DNA of 64,000 bases from Ziziphus jujuba (GCF_031755915.1 NC_083387.1:16203001-16267000); one strand, 5' to 3'; shown: positions 1 to 11,589, numbered from the stretch's first letter. Translations and numbers: made by a program. The notes: generated from the sequence alone by a model not told the origin.

Positions 1-763
1 TAGGTCAGAAGCAAAAGTGTCTGAATTCAGCTTGTGTGCGCAACAACTCAATTTAGCCAAAAATGCATCATATTGGCGCTGACTCTGTTGTATTTTGTTA
101 ATTTGGAATTTTCTCTTTGTTCCAATCAAGGGCAATGCATAGGAATCATAATTAATCATAATTTTCATGCTACATGGCACATTGGATCTGATTTAGAGCC
201 TTCACAAGTTGGAACTTGGTCAAAGATAGCTTAGTGGTCAAACTAGTCAACTGGTTTCCTAATTTGAATTTGACTTTTTTGTTTTAGGAACTATCTTTTA
301 TTTTGGTTTTTACTTGTTTATTTGCTGGAAAAATCAACTTAGGAAATTTAGAATTTTATTATTTTGAATGTAAATTAATTAATTCCTAATTTAAAATAAA
401 TGAATTAATTAATACAAATTAGTTTAGGAAAGGAATGTGACAATTGGCTAAGCTTGGTTTCCTAATCTCTATGGTCTCTTTTGACCATTCTTTTAGGCTT
501 ATATTTTTTTTTTCAAAGCCTATTCAAGGCTTATTTTCAATGAGAAATCAGCATACATATTATACAGAAAATTATTTGTGACGAAAGAAGTCTCTTTGTT
601 CTCTTTGAACACTTAAAATACTTAGTAGAAATCAAGTGTTTTAGTTTGACTTATAGTCATAGGTTGATTAGGGGTTGAGTTTCCATAAGAACTTGAACTT
701 AATTTTTTCAATTCAAACTAATATAATACGGGTTTAGGTGCAAGTCGACCTAGGTTCGTATCA
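1..763 (+). mobile_element. Ty3/gypsy family 1 LTR, 5' end cut by window edge
   Basis: The 3' end matches the other family 1 LTRs (3496-4464, 5774-6738, 9234-10183). It shows the AT-rich stretch around 240-430, the 'CTTTGTTCTCTTTGAACAC' block near 593, and the terminal block 'GTCGACCTAGGTTCGTATCA' ending at 763. Directly after it, 766-777 is a decayed primer-binding site (TAGTACTAGAGA against TGGTATCAGAGC, the methionine-tRNA type). The LTR start lies outside the window. A 66-codon frame at 34-234 is LTR sequence and is discussed as a finding. Confidence 0.85.
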
Positions 764-1903
764 TTTAGTACTAGAGATAAGATTTTGTTCATGTTTGATC
801 TGTCTTATTTATTTTATTTATTTTTGTGTTAATCTGCAATTTTAACATTAGGTTAAGATTTTCTTAGTTCTTACACGTTCTGCATTAAAAAAAAAAAAAA
901 TCAAAATCATTGTTCCTAGTCAAATTAGGTTTTCTTGTTTTATTGTATTTTTGCTTCCTAGTTTGTTGGGTTTATTTTCTCATTATTGTTCTTGTTGGTT
1001 TGGTTTATTGTTGATTTTTCTTTGCTGTTCTAATCTTAAATTATTTGCATTCATATATTTAAAAAAAAAAAAAAGAAGAAGAAGAGATTTGAACGTATAT
1101 TGAATAAATCCTAAAAATAGTACAATTTGATTTTGTTGGAGTGTGGTCTCGAGTTTGGTGAAGTTTTTGGCTTTGGAATTGCAATTTTTGGTATGATTAT
1201 TTCTACTTGAGTTATCTTCTATGAGTGGGTTAAAAAAAAAAAAGGAAAGAAAGAAAAGCTGAAGTTTAAAAAAAAAATGGAAAAGGCCAGTTTTAGTTGA
1301 AATTTAGAATTTGAATTTGTTACTGGAAAAATTGTTGGGGTTGCTGAGTTATTATCTATCTATTCAATATTTGGTTGCTGGAAAATTTACTTTTGAGTGC
1401 TAAAATTGTTTGGATTAAAATTGGTAAAGGATTTGATACAAGGATTTAAATTACAAGAACAACAACCAACGACTATTCCATATTTGTTCGAATTGTTTAT
1501 TGTCATTGTTTGAATCTCTTTTCTAAATTTTATCCTTGAATTATTGGTTTCTTAATATTCTGGTCAGTTCTTCATTGATTTTGAAAATTACTTGTTGAGT
1601 TATCTTATTTTTGGTTACTTAGGCCGAGACTAGGTTTTGTTGATTCACTCAACATTTGTTCGTTTTAGTTACTATTTTGTTGATAAGTTAAATTAAGGAA
1701 AACTTGTGATCTAGCTATTGTTTGTTTGTGTTTAATTCGAACTTTGAGAAAATTCTTTGAGTGGAACAAGGCAAGAGAGTGTGGGCTTAAAAGATGGTAA
1801 AAGCTCGAGTGAAACACGAAAACAGCCACGAATGTTGAGACCTTATTTAAGTGAAATACGTGAGGGAGTGATTTTGGTGAGAATTTGTGTTATTTATAAT
1901 AAC

Positions 1904-3010
1904 ATGGAAGATTTAAGGATGAGGAGAGGAGATGGCTCATTTAGAATTAATGAAGAGGAATCTATTGGGTTCAAGGGAGATTCTCAAGCAGCGGGAAATG
2001 GAGGTGAACCTATTGACATGATGGCAATTTTGGAACAACTCCGAAGAATGAATGCTCATTTTGATCACCTAGATCAAAGATTGGATAGAGTGGAAAATTC
2101 TAAAGGTGGGCTGAATACAGGGTTAGATGCACATGGAGGCCGAGGTCGATGTCGAGGAGGCTATAGACCACCTAGAGAAGAATTCAGGGATAGAAATTTT
2201 GGAGATAATTCCGAAAGGGGGGTCGATGATATTTTTGCTTACCAAATAAGGCCAGCCCATGGAAGGCATGTAAGAGAAGAAGATGATGATCATGGAAACA
2301 TTAAGGTCAACATTCCATCATTTATGGGAAAGAGTGATCCGGAAGGTTACCTGGAGTGGGAGGAGTGAATGGAGATGATTTTTTTATTGTCATAACTATT
2401 CAAAGGCTAAGAATGTTAAATTGGCAGCTTTAGAGTTTAGACATTATGCACTCTAATGGTGGACTAATGAGCAAGGTACTTGAAGAAGAGTTGGACATGA
2501 ACTTATTACTACTTGGTGACAAATGAAAGGAGCCATGAGAAAGAGATTTGTACCAAGTCATTATCATAGGTTGCTGCATCAAAGACTCCAATCATTAACT
2601 CAAGGAAATAGGGTTGTGGAGGATTATTATAATGCGATGGAGATGCTACTGATGAGGTAGAGAATGAATGAGGATCCTAAGGCAACCATGGCAAGATTTT
2701 TGGGTGGTTTGAATCGCGAGATAGCCAACCAAGTGGAACTTCAACAATATATAGAATTGGAGGAGATGCTTCATATGGCCATCAAAATTGAAAATCAACT
2801 CAAGAGGAAGGGGAAACTCACGGTTTGGAGTGGTTCAAATAGTGGGAGGACAAATCCAAGTGTTTGGAGAAGCAATCCCACATATGATGCCAAGCCAAAG
2901 TCAAAACATGTTGATGAGAGTGCCAATAAGCCAAAAAGAAAAGCAAAGGCATTGTGTGTTTTAAGTACTAGGGACAAAGACACATTCCTAATCGATGCTC
3001 GGATAGGAGA
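1904..3010 (+). pseudogene. gag: gag (capsid/nucleocapsid) pseudogene, family 1
   Basis: The probable start is the ATG at 1904 (MEDLRMRRGDG). The same start context occurs at 5564 and, on the minus strand, at 32764. The N-terminal part has a heptad-like stretch (MMAILEQLRRMNAHFDHLDQRLDRVE) and a Gly/Arg-rich segment, and runs open to a stop at 2366. The capsid part continues in other frames (about 2380-2660, then 2664-3023). Near 2955-3000 a CCHC zinc knuckle can be read in a shifted frame as C-F-K-Y, stop, H, C. The second cysteine has become tyrosine and a stop interrupts it. Frameshifts, stops and the lost cysteine make it non-functional. It matches the minus-strand gag at 31640-32764. Confidence 0.8.
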
Positions 3011-3244
3011 ATCATGGTGCTGAAAGGTAATGGAGACTTGGAATCTGAAAATGAAGAAAGTGAGGCTACAACTAAACTTGAAGAAGAAGAAATTGGAGGT
3101 AAGGGACATGGGGAATCTGAAACACCCAAGGTTTCAAGGGTTGAATTAAGTTTAATGGCAAGAAGGGTTCTAACTGTGTACAAAGATGAGGATAAAATTC
3201 AAAGAGGGAACACCTTCCATACCCAATGTGAATTTAAGGTAACA

Positions 3245-3495
3245 CTTGTAGTATGATAGTTGATAGTGGAAGTTGTGCTAATGTAATTAGTAATGTGATA
3301 GTTGATAAATTAGGGCTAGCAACAATTAAACATCCTGAACTAATGAGAATCCGCTCGAACCTGTACAACCGGCAACCCGCTGGGGTGCTCATCCAATACG
3401 GATGAAGTCTGGACCAATCACTGGGGCTCAAGCTAAGTGATTTATGGAAAACATGGCTGCCTTTATTCAAGGATTAATCAATTCTGAAAAGGGGT
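3245..3495 (+). pseudogene. pol: Protease stub fused to the last codons of pol
   Basis: The protease active-site region reads MIVDSGSCANVISNVI (D-S-G motif) at about 3253-3300. It is followed at about 3335 by the pol C-terminus (NPLEPVQPATRWG, then SGPITGAQAK, stop at the TGA near 3439). About 3-4 kb of RT, RNase H and integrase is missing compared with the copy at 27898-31450. The frame reopens at 3444 and runs through the purine tract into the LTR to a stop at 3641. Confidence 0.75.
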
Positions 3496-4464
3496 TGTCC
3501 ATACTCAAAAATACAAAGCCTGTTTTAAGCATTCGAGGGGTGGAGGCTGATATGGACCCGGGTAGCTGTTTTCATGCAAATATGGACTCCGGGCAGCAAG
3601 AAATGGTTCCAACACTTCATGGATTCAATCAATATCACTAAGAGGTAATGGAATCAGGACAAGGAAAAATCAAAGGCAAACAAAATGGGCTTGTGCGAAT
3701 AGGAGGAGTTTTGGCTGGCTTTGTTGGATTTTGTTGCTCGCTTTATTGTATTTTACTGAGTTGGCATTTTATCTTTGTTCCAACCAAGAGCAACAAGACG
3801 AACTCAATGATCAACCTATTTGGAATCTTGAAAGGCATATGGAAGCTGATTTGGAGTTTAAATTGGTCAAAGACAGCTTAGTTAGAAAGATAGTCAATTT
3901 GTTTCATAATTTGATTTTGACTTTTTGTTTTAGGAAATTAGTCTTTTACTTGGTTTCTACCTATTTATTTTCTAGACAAATCAACTTAGGAAAACTATTA
4001 TTTTATTATTTCCATTGTAAATTAATTAATTCCTAATTCAAAATAGAGGAATTAATTAATCAAATTAGATTAGGAAAGGATAGAGAAAATTCAGCCACAT
4101 AAGGAATCTAACATGCTTGGCCAATTTTATCCTTGATTTTTAGGGTTTTATTATTTTGTGACTCTAGCCTATTTAATGGTTTATTTTTTAGGAAGAACAC
4201 ACCTTCAATAATATTCAAAATTTATGTTGTGAGATAGAATTTTCTTTGTTCTCTTTGAACACGTAAAACACCATTAGAGAGTAAGTGTTTTAGTTTTGAC
4301 TTATAAATAGGACTTCCATAACCTATTGTGACATCTTCATTATACCAAAGATTCTAATTACAAGTTGGTTAGGGGTTAAGGTCTTCCCGTAAGAACTTGC
4401 ACTTAAGTTAGATCCGGGCTAATGTAATACGGGTTTAGGCGGGAGTCGACCTAGGTTCGTATCA
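3496..4464 (+). mobile_element. Family 1 LTR, complete (969 bp)
   Basis: It begins TGTCCATACTC after the purine tract and ends GTTCGTATCA, so it has TG...CA ends. It is followed by the primer-binding site TGGTATTAGAGC at 4467-4478, which differs from the methionine-tRNA type by one base. It serves as 3' LTR to the deleted element on its left and as 5' LTR to the fragment on its right, a typical product of LTR-LTR recombination. A CTATTTAA box near 4169 could be its TATA element. Confidence 0.88.
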
Positions 4465-5773
4465 TTTGGTATTAGAGCTGAATTTTGTTCAACATTGATT
4501 TATCTTTATTTGATTTATTTTGTTTTGCGTTAATCTGCAATTTATCTTTAGGTTAAGGTTGCACCTATCTCTTACACATTCTGCATCTTACAAAAAAATG
4601 TAAAAATTTCATTCATAGTCGAAATTAGGATTCTTTGTTTACTGTATTTTTGCTTCCTAGTTTGTTGGTTGTATTTCATTATTGTTCTTGTTAATTTGGT
4701 TTATTGTTGATTTTTCTTTGCTGTTTTTTATCTTAATTGCTTGCATTCATATATTCCCAAAAAAAAAAAAAAAGAGGGGTTTGCGGCAACAAACAAAAAC
4801 AAAATTACAAAATTTGGAGTTGAATTTTGGAGGTCACAAGTTTGTTGAATTTTTGGTGTTGGAATTGCAATTTTTTTGTTGATTTTTACTACTGGAGTTG
4901 TATTTTAAATTCTGTGAGTGAATAAGAAAAAGGGTAAAGCCGAATAAAAAAAAAATATTCCGTTTAGTTAAAGTTGGAGATTGAATTTGTTACTGCTGAG
5001 TTGTTGCTTATTTATTGAATATTTGGAGTTACTGGAAATTCAATTTTGCTTCTAGGTATTTGTATTTTTGAGTGCAAAATTATTTGGATTTAAATTAGTT
5101 AAAGGATTCATACAAAACTTGAATTGCAAAGAACAACAACCAATAATTATCTTATATTCTTGTTCAATTTGATTCTTGTTCATGTTTGAATTTCTTTCTC
5201 TAAATTTTATTCTTGAATTCTTAATTTCTTACCATCTGGTCCAGTTCTTGTTGATTCCGAAAATTCCTTTGTTAAATTGCCTTATTTTTGTTTAGAAAAT
5301 TCGAGAATCAGGTGTTTAAATTCACTCTGCATTTGATTAAATTCACTCGGTACACTTGTGATCTAGTTGTTGTTTAAGTGTGTTTTAATTAGAACTTTGA
5401 GTTAGTTATTTGAGTGGAAAAAGACAAGAAAGTGTGAGCTCAAAAGAGGGTTAAAAGCCGAAACTAGTGTACAAACACAAGTGCCGAGACCTTATTTAAA
5501 TAAAACACATGAGGGAGTGAATTTGCTGAGGTTTTATTTTATTTTATTTTTGTTTATACTAACATGGCATATTCAAGGGTGAGAAGAGGAGATGTACCAT
5601 TAAGAATTAATGAAGAGGAGTCCGCAGGATTCAAAGGCAATTCCCGAGCTACCAAGATGGGAGATGAGCACATAAACATGATGGCGGTCTCGGAGCAATT
5701 ATAGCGGATGAATGCTCACTTTGATCACCTACATCCAAGGATGGATAGGTTGGAAACATCTGAAGTCATGAAC
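4465..5773 (+). mobile_element. gag: Family 1 leader and gag start, truncated
   Basis: The primer site (4467-4478) and an untranslated leader homologous to 764-1900 are followed by a gag ATG at 5564 (MAYSRVRRGDVPLRINEEES). Gag runs only about 70 codons, has a stop at about 5702 (TAG in place of a codon near QL.RMNAHFDH), and breaks at 5773 into the next LTR. All pol is missing, and so are about the first 20 bases of that LTR. Confidence 0.8.
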
Positions 5774-6738
5774 GATACAAAGCCTATTTTAAGCATCTGA
5801 GTGGTGGAGACCGATACGGATCTGGATAGCTGTTTTCGTGCAAATATGGACTTTGGACAGCAAGAAATTGTTCCAACACTTCATGGATTCAATGAATATC
5901 ACTAAGAGGTCATGGAATCAAGCCAAGATAGAATCAAAGGAAAACAAAATGGGCTTGTGTGCATAAGAGGAGTTTTGGCGGGTTTTGCTGGATTTTGTTG
6001 CTCGCTTTACTATATTTTGCTTAATTGGCATTTTATCTTTGTTCCAAGCAAGGGCAGCCTGAGGGACTCAATGATCAACCTATTTGGCATCCTATAAGGC
6101 ATATGGAAGCTGATGTGGAGCTTAAATTGGTCAAAGATTGATCAAAGACAGCTTAGTTAGTAAGATAGTCAATTTGTTTCCTAATTTGATTTTGACTTTT
6201 TGTTTTAGGAAATTAGTCTTTTACTTGGTTTTGATTTATTTATTTGCTCAAAAAATCAACTTAGAAAAGTTATTATTTTATTATTTCCATTGTAAATTAA
6301 TTAATTCCTAATTCAAAATAAAGAAATTAATTAATCAAATTAGATTAGGAGAGGAGAGAGAAAATTCGGCCACATTCGGAATCTAACATGCTTGGCCGGT
6401 TTTGTCCTAGGATTTTAGGGTTTTATTGTTTTGTGACTCTAGCCTATCTAAAGACTTATTTTTTAAGAAGAACACACCTCCAATAATATTTGGAATTTAT
6501 TTTATGAGATAAAATTCTCTTTGTTCTCTTTGAACACCTAAAACACCATTAGAGAGTGAGTGTTTTAGTTTTGACTTATCAATAAGACTCCTATAACCTA
6601 TTGTGGCATCCTCATTATACCAAGGTTTCTAATCACAGGTTGGTTAGGGGTTATGGTTTTCCCATAAGAACTTAAACTCATTTGAGATCTGGGCTAATAT
6701 AATAGGATTTAGGCGCGAGTCGACCTAGGTTTGTATCA
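5774..6738 (+). mobile_element. Family 1 LTR lacking about 20 bp of its 5' end
   Basis: It is colinear with 3496-4464 from GATACAAAGCC onward and ends TTTGTATCA. A primer-site-like TGGTAATAGAGCC follows at 6741-6753, and this flows directly into pol sequence (ATTAACTCC...). Everything from the leader to protease has therefore been deleted at a GAGCC microhomology. Confidence 0.85.
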
Positions 6739-6753
6739 ATTGGTAATAGAGCC

Positions 6754-7336
6754 ATTAACTCCAAATGATGTATTTGGAGACCAATTACAAATGCAACAAA
6801 TGCTCCAAATGATGGGTCAAAGAGAAAGCACGCATGGCACCCATGGTTTCACCATCCATCCAAGAAGGTAGGTCCAAACTTGCTGTCCAAGGTCCTTTAA
6901 AACTCTAATTGAATGGAAATATCACGATGTACTCGAGAGTGAGAGAAAACAAGCAAAATTCGAGAGTGGTGAGAGAAAAAGAGAATCCATGAGTGAGACT
7001 GAAAAAGAAAGAAAAGAGAAGAAAAAGAAGAATTTTTATCTTAGTTTTGCAAAAGTTAAAAAGGCCTTTTTGAGTGATAAACCCTTGGTGATTATGATTT
7101 CTAAAGATAAGCATTTAAATGATCAAACTAACCCCGAAGAACTTGAACTACCAAATACTATCTCTTCTATTTTACAAGATTTTGAAGATGTCTTTGGAGA
7201 TTCCTAATGGTTTACCACCTATCCGAGGGATTGAACTTCAAATTGATTTTGTGCCAGGAGCTGCAATTCCTAATAAGCCAATATATAGAAGTAATCTTGA
7301 TGAGACAAAGGAGCTACAAAGGTTGGTATTGGAGAT
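6754..7336 (+). pseudogene. pol: pol fragment: protease-RT linker and RT start
   Basis: It begins LTPNDVFGDQLQMQQ-like, has a Lys/Glu-rich linker (6989-7060), then the recognisable RT entry NGLPPIRGIELQIDFVPGAAIPNKP and ETKELQRLV (7205-7336). The frame shifts between 7119 and 7207, so two overlapping frames each carry part of the protein. It stops at 7341, just after the joint to RNase H sequence. Confidence 0.7.
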
Positions 7337-7422
7337 GTTTTAGTGCAAGAAGGAAGACCCATAGCATACTTTAGAGAGACATTATATGGACCTGAATTGA
7401 AGTATCCGATCCATGACCTGAA

Positions 7423-8853
7423 TTGAAGCATCTAGAACCATATAGATTACAATGGCTTAATGATTGTGGTGAAATTAAAGTAAATAAACAAGCCAAAGTA
7501 AAATTCAGCATCGATAAATATGTAGATGTTGTATGGTGTGATGTTGTTCCCATGCATACGGTTCATATTTTATTGGGAAGGCCATGGCAATTTGATAAGG
7601 ATGCCATACATTATGGAAAGGAGAATTCCATTATTTTTAAATTTAAAGGGAAAAAGGTTATGTTGGAGCCATTAACTCCAAAGGAAGTATTTAGAGATCA
7701 ACTTCAAATGCAACAAAGGAGGGAAGCTGAAAGGCTCAAAGAAAGGACTAGGATGGCACCCATAGAAACAACATCAATTCAAAGGGGCAGTGCCTTCCAA
7801 GACCAACCAAGTAAGATTTCTAGAACCCGAATTGAATGGAAAAGCCAAGGCAAACTCGAGAGCAAGAAGAAACTTGAGAAAACAAAGAGGCATAGTGAGA
7901 AACCTGAAAGTGAAGGAAAGAAAGCCATATGCGAGAGTAAGAAAGGAAAAGAAAGAAAAGAGAAGAAAAATAAAAATTTCTATCTTAGTTTTAGGGTTGT
8001 TAATAAAGCCATCTTGAGTAAGAAACCATCGCTGCTCATGATTTATAAAGATGTATTTTTAAATGATCAAGCTAATCCCGAACAACTTGAATTGCCAAGT
8101 TTTTCTTCTCTTTTACAAGAATTTGATGATGTCTTTCTGGATGAAATTTATCATGGATTACCATCTATTCGAATGATTGGACATCAAATTTATTTTGTGC
8201 CAGAAGCTGAAATTCCTAATAGCCCTGCATATAGGAGTAATCCCGAGGAGAAAAGGGAGCTACAAAGGTAGGTTAGTGAGCTGCATGACAAAGGTTATAT
8301 TTGTGAGAGCATGAGTCCATATGTTGTTCCTATTTTGTTAGTACCTAAGAAAGATGGTTCATGGTGCATATGTGTAGATTGTAGAGTTATTAATAATATA
8401 ACCATCAAATATAGGCATCCAATTCTTGGATTAGATGATATGTCAGATGAATTACATGGTGCATACATGTTTATTAAAATTAATCTTAGGAGTGGATATC
8501 ATCAAATTAGGATGAAAGAGGGAGATGAATGAAAAACTTTATTTAAAATTAAGTATGGGTTGTATGAATGGTTAGTTATACTTTTTGGTTTAACTAATGC
8601 ATCTAGCACTTTCATGAGATTAATGAATCATGTCATGCATCCGTTCATTGGAAAATTTGTGTTTGTTTACTTTGATGATAGTCTTGTATACAGTAGGACT
8701 TTAGATGAGCATGTAGCACATCTTAGGTTAGTTTTAGGATTACTTAGGATAGAAAGATTGTATGCTAACTTCAAAAAGTGTGATTTTTACCAAGATAAGA
8801 TTGTATTTCTAGGATTTGTTATGATAGTGTTTGACCTAGGAGATTTGGTTTGA
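7423..8853 (+). pseudogene. pol: pol fragment: protease C-terminus, linker and reverse transcriptase
   Basis: Protease-distal sequence (KHLEPYRLQWLNDCGEIKVN, HILLGRPWQFDKDAIHYGK) runs through a charged linker to the RT start ([16 protein letters not shown]) in one frame ending at 8271. RT continues at 8311 ([19 protein letters not shown]). The first catalytic motif reads [10 protein letters not shown], where active copies have [14 protein letters not shown] at about 8530 interrupts, and RT resumes at 8560 with [16 protein letters not shown] and an intact YFDD box near 8670. It breaks off at FLGFVM and joins the pol tail. Stops and the D-to-N change mark it as dead. Confidence 0.8.
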
Positions 8854-9246
8854 TTGCACTTAAGAAAAGAGAGGTTTTCAAAGCAACAAAAGTCAAAGTT
8901 TATGCCTCAAGGGGATCGACCTTTTCAAGTCTTGGTGAGCATCAATGAAAATGCTTACAAAATTGACTTACTAGGTGAGTATGATGTTAGTGCTACATTC
9001 AATGTTGCTGATTTATCTCCATTTACTGTAGATGATGACTTTGATTTGAGAGAAAATCCTTTTCAAGAAGATGAGAATGATGAGAATCCACCCATATCCA
9101 TACAACAGACTACCCATTGGGGTGCTGATCCATTACGGATGAAGACCAGACCAATCACTAGGGCTTTAGCTGAGAGATTTACGGACAATCTGGCTGCCCT
9201 TTATTTAAGGAGTTATCAATTCTCAAAAGGGCTTATCTATACCTGA
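8854..9246 (+). pseudogene. pol: pol C-terminal tail (post-integrase)
   Basis: It reads HLRKERFSKQQKSKFMPQGDRPFQVL, then YKIDLLGEYDVSATFNVADLSPF, DFDLRENPFQED and PITRALAERF. This is the integrase C-terminal part seen also at 27923-28276. It is 130 codons long without a stop and runs a few codons past the predicted LTR start (9234). It joins directly to RT sequence upstream, so RNase H and the integrase core are deleted. The GEYNVSATFN..DLSPF type of tail is familiar from plant chromoviruses, possibly CRM-like, but the lineage is a guess. Confidence 0.78.
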
Positions 9247-10183
9247 AGATACAAGCATGTTTTAAGCATCTAAGTGGTAGAAGCCGTTACGGATCCCGAA
9301 AACTGTTTTAGTGCAAATATGGGCTCCGGGCAGCAAGAAATGGTTCCAACACATCATGGAATCAATGAATATCAATAATAGGTCATGAAATCAAGCCAAG
9401 GGAGAATCAAAAGCAATCAAAAAGGGCTTGTGCGCACAGGGGAAAAGTTGGCCGATTTTGCTAGATTTTATTGCTGGCTTTACTATATTTTACTAAGTTG
9501 GCATTTTCTCTTTGTTTCAATCAAGGACAACATGTGCGACTCAATGATAATCCTATTTGGCATCCTACATGGCACATGGGAGCTGATTTGGAGATTAAAG
9601 TTTGAAAGATAGTCAACTAGTTTCCTAATTTGATTTTAACTTTTTGTTTTAGGAAATTAGTCTTTTATTTTGTTTCTATTTATTTATTTATTTGCTAGTA
9701 AAATCAACTTAAGAAAGTTATTATTTTATTATTTCAGTTGTAAATTAATTAATTCCTAATTCAAAAATAAGAAATTAATTAATCAAAATTAGATTAGGAA
9801 AGGAATACAAAATTCAGTCACATTAAGAAATTAACATTGTGTGGCTGGTTTTATCCTAGGTCTTTAGGGTTTATTGTTTTATGACTTTAATCTATTTAAG
9901 GGTTATTTTTCAATGAGAATGCACCTTCAATATTATTCAAAAAATTATTTGTGAGATAGAATTCTCTTAGTTCTCTTTGAACACCTAAAATACCATTAGA
10001 GAGTAAGCATTTTAGTCTTGACTTATCAATATGGCTTCCATACCTATTGTGGCATCTTCATTATACCAAAGTTTCTAATCACAGGTTGGTTGGGTTAAGG
10101 TTTTCCCATAAGAACTTGAACTTAATTGAGATCTGGGCTAATATAATACAAGTTTAGGCTCGAGTCAACCTAGGTTTGTATCA
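9234..10183 (+). mobile_element. Family 1 LTR (about 950 bp)
   Basis: It starts TATCTATACC (canonical TGTCC...; the second base is mutated) after the purine-rich CTCAAAAGGGCT, and ends GTTTGTATCA. No primer site follows. At 10184 the sequence is already protease (TTAGGTTTAGCAACCATTAAACATC), so another internal deletion begins exactly at the LTR edge. Confidence 0.85.
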
Positions 10184-11589
10184 TTAGGTTTAGCAACCAT
10201 TAAACATCTAGAACCATATAGATTACAATGGCTTGATGATAGTGATGAGAGGAAAGTAAACAAACAAGACAAAGTAAAATTCAGCATTGATAAATATGTG
10301 GACATTGTATTGTGTAATGTTGCTCCCATGCATGCTGGCCATATTTTGTTGGGAAGGCCAGGGCAATTTAATAGACACAATACATTATGGAAGAGAGAAT
10401 GCTATTGTTTTTAAATTCAAAGGAAAGAAGATTAAGCTGAAGGCATTAACTCCGAAGGAGGTGTTTAGAGACCAACTTCAAATCTAACAAAGGAGAAAGG
10501 TTGAAAAGCTTAAAGAGACGGTGAGTGTGGCACCCATGATTTCACCACCTGCCAAGAGGGCAAGACCGAATCTCCACATCAAGGTAAGTACTTTAAACTT
10601 AATTGTGAGGAGGAAACAAGAGAAAAGGCCGAGAGAGAGAAAAGAGGAGGAAAAGCAGATAGTGACCTTATCTTTTCTCTTTTGCAGGAATTTGATGATG
10701 TCTTTCTAGAGGCGATTCCTAATGGTTTACCACCTATATGAGGGATTGACCATTAAATTGGTTTTGTGTCTAGAGCTGTAATTCCTAATAGGCCTGCATA
10801 TAGAAGTAATCCTGAAGAGACAAAGGAGCTACAAAGGCAAGTAAGTGAGTTACTTGGCAAAGGTTATATTCATGAAAGCATGAGTCTATGTGTTGTTCTT
10901 AATTTATTAGTACCTAAGAAAGATGGATCATGGTATATGTGTGTTGATTGTAGGGCTACTGACAATATAACTATTAAATATAGGCATCCAATTCCTAGGT
11001 TAGATGATATCTTAGCTAAATTACATGGTGCATGCATGTTTACTAAAATTGATCTTAGGAGTGGTTATCATCAAATTAGAATGAAAGAGAGGGATGAATG
11101 GAAAACTGTATTTAAAACTAATACACGTAGCACTTTTATGAGATTAATAAACCATGTTATGTGCCCATTCATTGGAAAACTTATGGTTGTTTATGTTGAT
11201 GATATTCTTATATATAGTCAAAATTTAGATGAGCATGCAGGACATCTTAAGTTAGTTTTAGGAGCACTTATGAAGGAAAGTTTTTTTGCTAACCTTAAAA
11301 AGTGTGATTTTTGCAAAGATGAGCTTGTTTTCTTAGAACTTGTTGTAAGTGATGTAGAAATTAAACTTGATCAATCCTAGGTGAAAGCTATACAGGAATG
11401 GCTCAAACCTACCTGTATCACCCAAGTAAGAATTTTTCATGGTTTGGCTAGCTTCTATAGAAGGTTCGTCAAGGATTTAAGTATCATTACGGCACCATTG
11501 ACCGAGGTTGTCAAGAAGAATGTCAGGTTCAAATGGATCGAAGTACAAGAAAAGTCTTTCAAATTGTCGAAAGAAAAATTGTCTAATGC
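10184..11589 (+). pseudogene. pol: pol fragment: protease to RT connection domain
   Basis: The protease-distal part (LATIKHLEPYRLQWLDD) is frameshifted near 10370. A linker follows, then a long RT frame at 10766-11380. It has [43 protein letters not shown] and an intact YVDD box ([12 protein letters not shown]) near 11190. A 45-bp in-frame deletion removes 15 codons just before [11 protein letters not shown], taking out the KYGLYEW..FGLT segment found at 8545-8590. After a TAG at 11378 the connection domain continues (FHGLASFYRRFVKDLSIIT). The fragment ends at 11589 against an inverted LTR. Confidence 0.8.

Larger units (their letters stand above)
764..3495 (+). mobile_element. Family 1 gypsy internal region: leader, gag, protease stub, pol tail
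   Basis: This lies between two same-orientation LTRs, so it looks like one internally deleted element (LTR 1-763, LTR 3496-4464). The order is primer site, a leader of about 1.1 kb with poly-A runs, a broken gag, a protease stub at about 3250-3335, then a direct jump to the last codons of pol at about 3338. Reverse transcriptase, RNase H and integrase are absent. A purine-rich tract (GAAAAGGGGT) at 3486-3495 abuts the downstream LTR and fits a polypurine tract. The element cannot move on its own. Confidence 0.85.
6739..9233 (+). mobile_element. Scrambled family 1 pol interior (PR/RT, RNase H piece, PR/RT again, pol tail)
   Basis: The order is not that of any gypsy element. A protease-RT linker with the RT start (6754-7336) is followed by a short RNase H piece (7337-7414: VLVQEGRPIAYF, YGPELKYPI), then a second protease-linker-RT run (about 7423-8850), then the post-integrase tail (about 8851-9242). 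No integrase core remains. The RNase H to protease joint carries a direct repeat, GACCTGAATTGAAG, at 7389-7402 and 7415-7428. This suggests template switching or repair-mediated rejoining. Confidence 0.8.
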
